64,000 bases of DNA from positions 9,800,311-9,864,310 of the forward strand of contig JABAKD010000010.1 in the NCBI GenBank assembly GCA_012845835.1, given 5' to 3'. The DNA is from Undaria pinnatifida (Eukaryota > Sar > Phaeophyceae > Laminariales > Alariaceae). The translations under genes and the position numbers were made by a program. The notes beneath the pieces were generated by a model. The model was not told where the DNA came from. It did no database searches and worked only from the letters and a program-made list of their open reading frames with translations. This document shows positions 11,392 through 21,843 of this stretch, one piece after another. Every line of letters begins with the position of its first letter. Within the stretch, counting starts at the first letter, position 1.

Positions 11392-14300
11392 GTAGGGCGG
11401 GCCAAACGTCGACCGCGAGTGCACGTTGTTGACGGAAGACTTTTCGTGTACGATGCGGAGAGCGCGGCCTCTCTGCTATCCGACCAACGCATTTGGGCAG
11501 CCCCTGTTGGCGTCAGGCACGTATGATATGTATGCACCACGTATGATGCGATACCCCTGATGCTACTGGTGATACTGCTTGGGCTGCCGTACGTCTAGAG
11601 GGACGGCCTCGCCTTCTTTGTCGCACCGTTCTCATGCGTTTGGCGGAGATGTCAACATTGTTGTACTGCCTGTATACCAGATTCTGCGTTCTAATTGTGC
11701 AACTTCTGACAATAGTGTTCGACGTAGCGCTCGAAAAACGTCAACGTACCGTGCGCACAAGATGGTGTTTCCCGATTACCCGAGAGCATGCCGGGCGAGG
11801 GCATGCCATGTGCCCTAGGGTGTACCAGGTATCATGTAGTAGGAGGCCGGTGGTTAAGAGCTTGGTTCTGAAAGGTGTATAGAATGCTAATATTCTTCTG
11901 TTGGTGAAGTCAATGGGGCGGGGCGGGCACCCTGTTTCGATGGATGCTGCTGCTGCTGCTGCTGTCCTTTGTTGTGTCTATTCTCAGTTTCTGGTGTCCT
12001 CTAAGAGTATAACGGAGAAAGGTGTCCATCCGTCCGTCCGTCCGTCCATCCGCCCATCCGCCCGTTCGGATCACGTGTGATTAAGTGCCGGAAAACCTGT
12101 AGGCGCTACAGCAGTAAATCATGCAGTATCTGGCGCTGAGCAGAGGTTGATGTAGAGCAAATATCAGAGTAAAATAATCTCTCACAGCACAGGCGTCGAA
12201 GCTGCCTGTACTGACGGTTTTGGGTCCTAGTAAACCGCCTTTCCTAATTATAGCTCTAAACCCAAACATCCTGTTGAGTCGTTCTTGCGCTACAAATATC
12301 TTGGCATGTCCTCTCAAGAACAACTTCATGCCAACTCCGTGTTCACGTCGGTAATCCATTTCGATCTTAAAACACAACAATTAGAACATGAACCATAATT
12401 GCATGAAATGTCGTCAGCAATGTAACCCCCACCGTTAACTTATATGCGAACTCCATGATACCCTTGGGGCTTGATCCTTATTTCGATCGGGGGCGGGGGG
12501 GCGTTCATTCACCGAGCAGAATCAGGCGGTTTAAAGTAAAATTTAGCGCGCCCAGGCGTTTCGTGAGATCGTCGGCCTTGTGAAAGCCCGTTTTAATGTA
12601 CTTCACATCCACTACGTTGTCCGCGACCAAGGACCTAACATGGTGAAATTTTACATCCATGTGCCTCGCGCATGACGTAATATTTTTGGTTCGACTGGTG
12701 GCTACGGCACCCAGGTTATCATCGAAAACCAACGTTGCCCTGGTTTTGCCGCTACTTCTTGTTTTGATTTTGTGCCAAAGGTTAGTTATCACAGGAGGTG
12801 TGGTGTCGACAGACACGCCTCCAACAACAGCAGTGCTCCACAATATACCAGTTCTACAGTAGATACATTAACACAATCATCTCATCTTGAATAAGTATAC
12901 CAACCTACGGGGGGTGCTCCTGTTCCTGTCAAGTACCCAACGACTCCTGGCGCAGATAAGCCCTTTCCGTCCTCTGCGTCTTCCCTATAAATTATCCCAT
13001 CATCGCGCACCTTTTAAGATAAGGAAGAGATCCTGTCGCAGACCTAAATATCATAGTGTCCTCTGTAAATATCGGTTTCTCTGTAGTGTCCTCGGTTGAC
13101 AAAATTGGGTCTTCCGCTATCTGCACGGGTCTCCCTTCAGCAGGCCATCCCGTCGGGCATGTACCTGCAATTCCGTACGTTTCTAGCATCTTCCTGGTAG
13201 TCGTTTCCTGTGTTAAAATAAATGCACCTGCGTGAACGTTTTGATGTAATCCTTTTACTGTCGCTAGTTCCACGTTTCCGCGGTCCGCCGTCTCGTCTGC
13301 TCGCAGCTCAGCTGGCTTATGTTCGATTTCACTCGGTTTTCCAACTCCAGAGCTGTCAATAATATCATTCGCCTCTGTTGCAAGTTCCTCCGCTAGCTGT
13401 TTCAAAGCGCAAAGGCTACAGGAACCCATCCTTCGCCGCCCCGAATCAGTGTCCACCGCTGTGAAGGATAATATGTAATGCGCGATTTCTCTTTCCCATT
13501 CAGTATTATACGTAGGACTATCATCCGTGGATATTCCGTTGAAATGGAAAACGCGCTGTAACCGTCGCGTAGATCAGGAGGCTTATCCATAAGATGGAGC
13601 TTCACTCCCTTCTCGTGGATCGCTTCGACCGAAAACACGCTCGCTCCTAGATTGGGAACATATAACACTTCTAGGCGGATCGGTACCGACTCACCTCGGT
13701 CATTCCGTACACGACATGCGGGAGTACCTTTTGTCCTTGCCGTGGTTCGGCAGCACGATCCTTTGATACGCACACAACAGTCGATCTTGTTGACCACATG
13801 TTGACAACGCTGAGATTCGGCGGGTACCATATGATGCGATGCTGCTGTGTCGACTATACTGGTGTCACCGTTGAGCTATTCGCTTACGATCTCCAGCATT
13901 GCAGGGAAGCCGGGAGCGCTCTCTGTACATCCCTGCACAGCCGCCTGTGGTTTGCATGCAGCAGCAGCGAGCTCATTCTGCTTCGCTACCTCAGGTGCCT
14001 TCTGCACCGGCACGTGGCCGGAAGCTAGGCGACCATTCTTGCCGTCATCAACCACACAAAAACTCTCTATGTCGGTATTTCCCATAGTGGTCTGGACCTG
14101 GGTGCACCACGCATAAAAATATTAATAGTTTACCTGTCGGAACTGACCTGTGCAGCGTTAGCGTGCTGCGTGTTGTCACTTTGATGGTGCGATAGGCGAA
14201 GGGGACAGTCATGCCAGCTGTGCTCAGTTGAGTCGCGGCAGTAATTGCATCGACCATATGACGATTATTTCTCTCATTTCGATTACGCTCTCGTTCTCTT

Positions 14301-17300
14301 CGGTCTGCGTGGTTGCCGTGCTCACGTTCGCGTGCACCCTCCGGTCGACTTGAATTGCTATCCTCAGACAAGTTCCCGTTGAGTTCGTCGACGTGCAACC
14401 GACGGTGTTGTTGTTTCCTCTCGCTGGGCTGTTGGTATTACTCGTACCTTTTCCGTGATGTTTTATTCCTTCTCAATCGTTGTATCTACGTGAGGGATTG
14501 CGATATCCCTCGTACGCTACCGTATTCAGCGCCCGCTCGCGACTGCCGGCATCGTACTCGTCTCGTCCCGCACTTTCTTCTTTAGCGGTAATTTCGTTGC
14601 GAATTTTGCATAACATGGTATGGCGTTGCACGAGCTGCTATGTCTTCAAAGTTGGAGGCGGTGCCATCACGCTGACTGTCACAAAGCGTCACTTTATTCA
14701 ACAATCGTATTTTCGTCAGGGAATGCCCTGAACAATGCGTGAGTCTTGCGGGCTGAAACTACGACGTCACCTAGTGCTCTCAGCTCGACGCATATGCGGC
14801 GTAATTGTTGGATTGCTCTCGCAGGGTGATATTTGCCAGCCGCAGTGGGGTTGGCCAGCTGATCGTGCAACTCTTGCATCCTCGACTCACCATAGAGCCG
14901 ATTTTTTTCCTCAAGTGCCATCACAGCACCACAACCATCGCCAAACTCCGCTGTGCCTACCGAAGCCGTACGCCAGTACAACTTACGCGGCGACGCTATC
15001 ATATCCATTTCGGCAATGCGCTGTCGCAAGAAGCATTCGGGTAAACAGTTTTCCGTTCTGTTCTCAACGAAGCGGCGAATCTCCTTTGCGAACTGAACCC
15101 GCTGCACCTGATTGGCATCCTCCTCTGGTGCTGCTGAGACGGTCTCTAGGCCTGGAATTACTTGCCAAGGCCGTCCTCGTACATCAGCAAACGCTGTAAT
15201 GTAACCCAACCATGGTACTGATTGGGTCCCTCGTTGAATGGGGAGTACCCTTTTCGGAAAGGGGAGGACATGGTTGGCTCTGAATCAACACTACCACGTT
15301 GGCTCATAACCTGTCGAGAAACCTGTCGGCGTGCAGCAGTGGACAATGCCGTAGCTGGCGCCGAGCAGAGGTTGGGGTAGAGCAAAAACAGAGTGAGTTA
15401 GTCTCTCACAGCACAGGCGTCGAAGCTGCCTGTACTGACGGTTTCGTATCCTAGTAAACCGCCTTTCCATGTAGTACAAAACCCAAGTATCCCGTTGTGT
15501 CGTTCTTGCATTACAAATATCCTTATAAATGCGTACTGATATGATCGGTGCCAATATATTGTCAAGCGAATACCAGGTAAGCAATAAGCTGAATGCCTGC
15601 TATGCACATATCGATTGAAAGGACTTGAATCGACAGCGAGTTTTTATTCTCGAGTCGAACGCTTTTTGGTCACCTCCTTACCCCTTCTTTGATTCCCGAA
15701 CTCAAAAATCCCCACCCACGCGCAGGCGCGCCCGCAACAAGTCTCCCGAGCACAATCTCCCTTGCGTACTGTCTCGAGAGCAGGCGACCATGGTGCTGCG
15801 CAAGGGCCTCGCCGACGCATACCTCTTGGGCCTCCCGTGCGATATATCCTTAGGCGACGACGAAGAAAGAGGTCGGGCGAGCCCTGAGGAGCTGGCGGTG
15901 GCGCGAAGTGGTGGGGACGCTACAGCTAGTGGTGCTACAGCTGGTGCTACAGCTGGTTCTACTGCTGGCAGCACCACCGCTACTATCGCTACTGTGGGTA
16001 TTGAATTTCGTCAATGAAGGAACATGATGGTAATGCACAACACTCGTGATGATGGTGGTATTGAAGACAGTGACATTTGGAATAGGAGAATTAGTGGTGG
16101 TATTAGTGATAGCAGTAGTAATAGCAGCAGTATTAGTGGCACTGTAGTGGTGGTAGCAGTAGCAGTAAATTGAAGGCGGAGTGTGCGGTTCGACTGCGCG
16201 ACGCAATATAATGCACTCTGGGACTCTTTTCGTAGCAACATCCGATGCACGGGTTTCTCGCCAGACGTACCGGTAGATTATTGTACTCACGAGTAAACGT
16301 GTCGCCCCCGTCCCCAGGGCGCACGTGGGAGGGTGGGTAACCGCAAAAATAATGCCCCCGCCCACGCGCGCGCTTGCGTGTTTTGGAGGTTGCCGCAGCC
16401 GGCATTTTTTGCCCACCACGCGATTGCATGCCATGAGACTACACTATATTTTGAAAAACATCTTCTAAACACGTCAGCTGTGAGTTCGATAAATTTAGGG
16501 TCGATAGTCATCTTTGCAAGCTGCGTGGTATATCTAGTTTTGCGAATACAATGGAGGATTTAAATTGACACACGACGTGCATGAAAATTTGAGGAAGTAA
16601 GCGTGGTGAGCTTGAGCTTATTTTTTTTTAATAACCTATCACTAAGTACCACATCAACACACAGCAGTAATCTATCTACAGTAGCCTTTGCACTTTGTCA
16701 TGTACGGCTAGGCATTAGCTTGCTCACTTTTTAATCCCTCGTATCAAGTACCAGGTCTCATGTACTACGAGTACAGTAGTAGCAATAGTATCGGCAAAAA
16801 ATATGGCATAATGTACCGCTGTTGTAGATATGGTTTGGTGTTTTTGTATTGAAGTAGTTTCCCACTGTCTGTTAAACCACAATATTAACTTCATGCCTAC
16901 GTGCGTGTTCTACATCTAGAGCTAGTTTCCCACTTTGTCTGTTGAACCACAATGATAACCTCATGCCTGCGTGCGTGTTCTACAGCAGTACTTTTTACTA
17001 AACTACCGGTAATATTTAATCTTCACGTGAGCGAAAGAGCAAAAGACGGTGCAATGATTTTACGGTAAAGCATAGAAGTAGCGAACAGCAGCACAAAAGA
17101 GTATGAATCTTTCAACTAGTACCACAAGGGCTACACCATGTTTCTCGTCGCGTGCTTGCTGCTCGGGGATAGTCGTATTTGTTCGAGTTTTGGAGATGGT
17201 CCGCGGACATTGGCTGCTGGACGCGACTGTGGGCGAAGGAGGCCGCGGGGGGTCCGCCCCGTCGTGATCCTACTTCTTTCGCCACAGCGGACGTCGACTG

Positions 17301-18608
17301 AGAATCAGCGGTGCCCGTACCTTCTCGACTTCCCGCGTTCTGTCTCACAGCTGCTCCTCAATTCTTTTTTTGTGTCCTTGCGTGTTTGTTTTTGTCGTGG
17401 CGATCACAGCCATCTGGCACACTCATCTCGGCGGAGGCTGCTGGTGCGGCGGAGGGGCCCACCCGCGCGCGGTTGCAGTGGAAGCACCCAGACACGGCGG
17501 CGGATAAGAAATCGATGGCCGTGTTCGAAGACTTATGGGTGAGAGGGTACTGCGTCGCGAGCGGCAGCAATTACGGCGCGGACTACGTCGTCTACGACGG
17601 TGAGCGATAAGTCTGCAGAGACTGGCTTATTTGAACTGCACTGACCGCGGCTCTACTCTCCGTGAAATGAAAGTTATTGATACTGACGTATATATTTTTT
17701 TAGAATTCCCTGCGGCTCGTGGTTTTCCGTAGGGACCTTTCTACTCCGACCGTATTGCGCATGTTTTGGGGGAGCTCATGCTGTTGGTGACTTGACTAAT
17801 GGAGGGCGGTGCGTGGTTTTTTGTTCCCGACGTTCCGTCCATGTTAAGTGGTGCGGGTCGGAAGCTTGCGGGAATCGTCTTTACGCGGAAAGCGCACTTC
17901 TGCCGACGCGAACGCCTTGTGCCGCGTCGGTTGTGGTCAGCAGTCATCGACAACCTGGGCATCACGTCAAATTTCAATCCGCTGCGGCGAGAAACTTTCA
18001 CGTAGTTGTTATTTTTATCCTTGGCTCCAAAAATTATTTTGATTTTTGGTACTCTTTCCTGCCCTTGCGAGCCGTTTGTACCGCGTCGGTTGCGTTCAGC
18101 AGCTCTCGGCAACCTCGACATCATGTCAGATTTCGATCCGTTGAGGGGAGAAGTCTCCAAGGTTAGTTCTATCCGTTGCCCAAACAAAAGTGTGTTTCTA
18201 GTTTTACTCATCGGCTTGAATCAAATGTTTGTGCTCTTCCATTTTCCGGATGGTGAAATCGCGTGCGTCCGACCTCCAGGACCCCCAACTGAGAATCACT
18301 CGGTGGCCTCCGTCGTCGTGGGCAGAGGGTCGAACGATGAGCTTTCTCCGGTAGAGGTCTCCGGATTTTCTCGGGTGCAGCAGGCCGTGGCAAAGGCCGC
18401 CGTTATCGCAGTGCCTCCCTTTCAGCCGATAGTACCGGCGGCGGTAGCAGTGGCGACAGCGACGGCGGCAGCGGTGGGATCGGCGTCGCCGGGTGAAGGG
18501 AGTCCCACCGCTGTTGAAGATGAAGGAAGCGCTTCTCGAAGCGCTGGGCGAGGGGACGGCGTGCGCTATGTCACGCTACACTTTCATTCCGTGAGCAGCA
18601 GAGCGTGA
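11392..18608 (+). CDS. SEN34: tRNA-splicing endonuclease subunit SEN34
   Basis: Catalytic subunit of the heterotetrameric endonuclease that excises introns from pre-tRNAs (with SEN2, SEN15 and SEN54). Exons: 11392-11520, 15742-15993, 17410-17599, 18202-18608, all phase-compatible (326 codons with stop). The first exon has the family's N-terminal pattern (DGRLFVYDAESAASLL). Exon 2 has LPCVLSREQATMVLRKGLA, then a Ala/Gly/Ser/Thr linker. Exon 3 has the nuclease-fold core WKHPDTAADKKSMAVFEDLW and ASGSNYGADYVVYD. Exon 4 ends VRYVTLHFHS. Candidates for the catalytic triad are Tyr in VVYD, His in ENHSVAS and Lys in AVAKAAVIAV. The initiator ATG was not found; a short 5' exon is probably missing. The donor of exon 2 (ACT/GTGGGT) and the acceptor of exon 4 (tctag) are the weakest junctions. 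Intron 1 contains a copia element. Confidence 0.85.
12091..12303 (-). repeat. Copia 3' LTR (shared part)
   Basis: Closely related to 15316-15523 in the same orientation; shared blocks include CACAGCACAGGCGTCGAAGC and CTGCCTGTACTGACGGTTT. Differences across the copies show the insertion is not recent. Confidence 0.85.
12505..13456 (-). pseudogene. Copia reverse transcriptase end and RNase H fragments
   Basis: Two minus-strand frames. 12992-13456 contains GLHQNVHAGAFIL, a KMLETYG segment and FRSATGSLPYLKR, matching the end of copia reverse transcriptase. 12505-12843 contains DNLGAVATSRTKN, ARHMDVKFHHVRSL and ADDLTKRLG, matching the C-terminal half of copia RNase H. A stop and a gap separate the two. 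Confidence 0.85.
13402..13868 (-). pseudogene. Copia protease fragment
   Basis: Minus-strand frame with IVDTAASHHM, the retroviral-type aspartic protease signature as used by copia elements (Asp-Ser/Thr-Ala/Gly-Ala), then VLYVPNLGASVFSVEAIHEK, the conserved segment downstream of it. The expected GAG-pre-integrase and integrase regions do not follow; the frame runs into the RT-end fragment instead. Confidence 0.8.
14048..15209 (-). pseudogene. Copia gag fragment
   Basis: Minus-strand frame 14694-15209 ends in LRALGDVVVSARKTHALFRA, like the UBN2-type gag of copia elements. A second frame (14048-14398) carries an Arg/Glu/Asn-rich gag tail. No intact CCHC zinc knuckle was found. Confidence 0.65.
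15316..15523 (-). repeat. Copia 5' LTR (shared part)
   Basis: Partner of 12091-12303. Just inside it on the minus strand, at about 15280-15300, lies TGGTAG followed after a short gap by TCAGAGCC, which may be a damaged initiator-Met tRNA primer-binding site; that reading is tentative. Confidence 0.85.
16466..16545 (+). repeat. Dispersed CAGCTGTGAGTTCGA repeat, copy 1
   Basis: About 80-bp conserved block ending near CATCTTTGCAAGCTG. Related copies are at 20803-20880 (+) and 34865-34950 (-). In SEN34 intron 2. Probably the remnant of an interspersed element; class unknown. Confidence 0.7.
16856..16986. repeat. About 68-bp tandem duplication
   Basis: Two adjacent copies (16856-16917 and 16924-16986), each with TTTCCCACT, AACCACAAT and CATGCCT, in SEN34 intron 2. 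Confidence 0.85.
17919..18153. repeat. Direct duplication in SEN34 intron 3
   Basis: A 75-bp block at about 17919-17993 recurs at about 18079-18153, sharing CCGCGTCGGTTG and ATTTC-ATCCG segments at roughly 80 percent identity by eye. It lies just upstream of the last exon. Confidence 0.75.
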
Positions 18609-19860
18609 GGCCCGGTGTGCTGCTCTGGATCGCGCTTCGAGCTTTTGCAAAGTTGTGCGCTAGTTATGTTTTTTACTTACAACTTTTTAGTAATAATTTT
18701 GTAGAAGTAGGTTGTGTCGAGGAGTTGGGGCGGGAAGAATGAATGGTCGTGAGAGATCCCTTGATGTATGTAATGTAATTAAATGCGGTTTTTCTTTCTT
18801 TGACATCCGCGGTTAGACAGTTGTCGCCAGCCGCGTTCTGTACTTGTGTTTGGATGGCCGAGTTATTACGCAACTTATGCGGATGTAGTGCGTTGTAACA
18901 CTGCCATCTCCACTGGATTTTAGACGGAACGTGAGCACAACAAAGCAGTAGACGGGGAATTTCAATTGGTTGTTGTGGAGTGTGTATTCTGAGGCTCTAC
19001 GCTGCAGTGTACTACCCACAACAGCTCTGTCTGGTTGTTGTCTGTGGTTTGCTCGCCACGGATGACGGCGTGCTCTACTCGCCACAAATAGAAACATGTT
19101 CTGCGGTTACCGCAGTAGTTGCGCCCACGGGCCCTGGAGGCCACGTAGGTGCATATGCGCGTAGGTCCGTGCGTAGGTCTTTAGTTGTCGGACCAATGCT
19201 CCCCATAGGCGCCCCGTGGCCGCTGCATTTTGTTGACCGCAAATTCGAGTGAACCCAAACATTGGGATCCGCCGGTAACCGTTTGATAGGTAGGCGCTTC
19301 CACCGACTCTCCGAATGAAAACGCCCCCCCCATATCACACGGCACGTGAAAACATGCGCCGGCGAAAGCCGCACAATTCGTCTCCTTGCACTTGTCATAA
19401 ATGCGACTTACAGGAGGATTGGTTACGGCGTCGTGGGCAACTGAGAGTGTTGCCCTTTGTTGTATAAGGTGGATGAGAAAGATACTAGGCACGAAAGAGG
19501 TGTCGCTGTCGGTTTGAACGTGCTATCAATTTGTAGCAGCTAGGGCCTTTTGTTTTCTTGTTCTCCATCTGTCTTCTCGGGCTACGTCCGGTGGCTTGTG
19601 CAACCTTGGCGATGGGCGGGGCTCCCGCCGGCAGATCATCTGCCACGCTGCCAGCGATGATACGTCGTGTAGGGCAGTGCAATCCTGGCGGCTAAAACTT
19701 ATGCTGGAGTCGTCGACCACCCGCTTGTTAAAAATACATACTATAGTTTTTCCATGTACTTTTTCGAACGCACACTGGTGAGGGTCCTTCCAACGCACAC
19801 TGTGTCGGGCCCGGGGGGGGGGGTTCGGGGGGGGGCGCGTCGCCCCCCCCCGACACTGCT

Positions 19861-20013
19861 ACTAGCATCCAAGCACCGTTCGGCTGCCCTGCCAACCCAG
19901 TGCTGGTGGTGCATTTTGGGACACACACACGAACACCAACACACTCTACACTGCTAGTAGTAGCATACAAGCACCCTTCGGCTGGCCTGCCAACCCAGCG
20001 CTGGTGGTGCATG
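19861..20013. repeat. 57-bp direct duplication
   Basis: Copies at 19861-19917 and 19958-20013 share CTGCCAACCCAG and GCTGGTGGTGCAT, separated by about 40 bp with CACACACA. Confidence 0.9.
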
Positions 20014-20802
20014 CGCTTGAACGTTTGCGCCTCTGCTGTTCGATCCTGCTACATCACGATGCGGGACAACAAAAAAAAAACAACACAACACACAAACATT
20101 TCACTTCGCGCAGCGAGTCACCAGTCATGTGTGACAAAAAACTTCTCCTCTTTACACCAAAAAGCACTTGACGAAACATGTATTGTTGAAGGCCAAGGTC
20201 GCGTGCAGAGCTCATAAGCTCTCCTGCATCCGCCAAATCGGCACTACATATCTTGCACCGAACCAATCGACCCCTCACGAGCCCACTACAGTACCTTGCA
20301 CATAGAGGACTTCTTATATTTCACTACCATCACATACATAATGTCAGTGAACGCTCCTCACTGGAGGTCCACCACCGCGACCGTCGTTGGCAAATGTTGC
20401 GACCCCTCTGGTTCCGCTCTTGCAGCCTGTCGGTGGAGAGTTTGGTGCGCCCCATGGGTAGACATGATGATGCTGGCGAGTGTCTTTGGTAACGCCGAGG
20501 TCGGGAGGTGGGCGGAGTCACGACACAACACAACCTTCTCCAAAGAAAGAAAACGACAACCTTCCAGATGGGTATCCCGACGGTTCCCGACTCCTAAGGT
20601 ACACAACAGAAATACTATCCTTGTCACTGCCTACTGTTATGGACTACAGCAGTAGCTTTGGATGTAACCCGTCTGGCCATCCATATGGCATGCAGAGGAG
20701 GACGTAATAAATAAATGAATACAAACTCAGGCACCACGGGTACAGGTTTTCTACCACTACCACCATCACCACAATATTTTATAAAAATTAAAATACACTC
20801 CA

Positions 20803-20880
20803 GCTGTGAGATCGAAGATTTCGTCGAAACTCATCTTTGCAAGCTGTGTGTGATACTCCGATCGCGCGTATTACGAGTTG
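20803..20880 (+). repeat. Dispersed CAGCTGTGAGTTCGA repeat, copy 2
   Basis: Contains CAGCTGTGAGATCGA and CATCTTTGCAAGCTGTG, matching the copies at 16466 and 34865. Confidence 0.7.
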
Positions 20881-21843
20881 TGTGTCCTCATTAAGGATAT
20901 AGGTCGGCGACTCCCCTTACAACTACAGTGTAGCTATCAGGGTCAACAGGATGATTTTAGTCAGTCTGTGCGCGGAAACTATAAAACCCGTTTCTGAGGG
21001 GGACAAAATCTGACAGCTGTGAAGGGAAATGTAACCTTTGATCAAGTGAATCTTGTAAGTCGAATAACCGGTGAGGTTATTTGTGACGGCACGGCACGAA
21101 AGCAAACGTTAAACATCTTACCAGGTAAAACAATGCTCAAAACTCGTAAGTTGGTTTTCGGTTAACGTGTGACTCGACGAGGAGTGAACACACGATTATC
21201 CTGGCCCCTCCCGCAAATGGCATTCCCTATCCGCCCAAGACGAAACAAGCAGTGGCGGTAAAAAATGGCAGCCTCGCGGGCTCCGCCTACGGCCTTAGCC
21301 CCAGTTCATCCCCCAACCGCTAAAGCCCGAGGCAAGTCTTAGAGGAGAAGCTTCTGCAAGACTTGGAGATAGCCCGTTTTGGCGGCTCCCCGTCTGCCCG
21401 AGCGTGCTTAACGACCCTTATGCTCGCATCGATTGACCCAGTCATCGCCTCGCAAGCTCTTTCAAGGTCCTGTCAATTTTGGAAGGTTGTCTCCCTTGGC
21501 TCGGTTTAACTTACAAGGAGAAAATATGCCAAAGTCCAAAGTCCCACACCACACTTAAGGACGACGGAAGCACCAAGATACTTCGCCTTGCTGTTCGCTC
21601 CACCAACCCCTCACTGGAATGCGCCTGGTATGCGCGCGATCTTTCTAGCCGCTTCGCGATCCTTCATGACACTGATCTGACCGTTGCTTGCCACCCTTGA
21701 CACCCGTGTAAACAAAGCCTTCCATATATTATGCACTCCATTTTCTGCTTGCAACTTCACAACGCACGGAAGACAGCAGACAGCGGACGCTCTACCTACG
21801 CGCACCACATTTTGCGCTGCCGACAGTCAACCAGCTCCCGATC

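Larger units (their letters stand above)
12091..15523 (-). mobile_element. Decayed Ty1/copia LTR retrotransposon
   Basis: Two direct repeats (12091-12303 and 15316-15523) flank, on the minus strand, gag-, protease-, reverse-transcriptase-end and RNase H-like fragments in the Ty1/copia order. Integrase and most of the reverse transcriptase are missing, and frames are broken by stops and shifts, so it is not autonomous. It lies antisense within the first recognised intron of SEN34. Outer LTR ends and a target duplication could not be fixed by eye; the true element may extend to about 12.08 and 15.6 kb. Confidence 0.85.
18609..21843. other. Intergenic region between SEN34 and the LEG1-like gene
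   Basis: No supported gene. It contains a G-rich/C-rich run at 19808-19850, a 57-bp direct duplication (19861-19917 and 19958-20013), a copy of the CAGCTGTGAG repeat at 20803-20880, and an unassigned stretch at about 21200-21660 that looks unlike the surrounding AT-richer sequence but has no recognisable product. The promoter and 5' UTR of the LEG1-like gene should lie at its right end. Confidence 0.6.
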
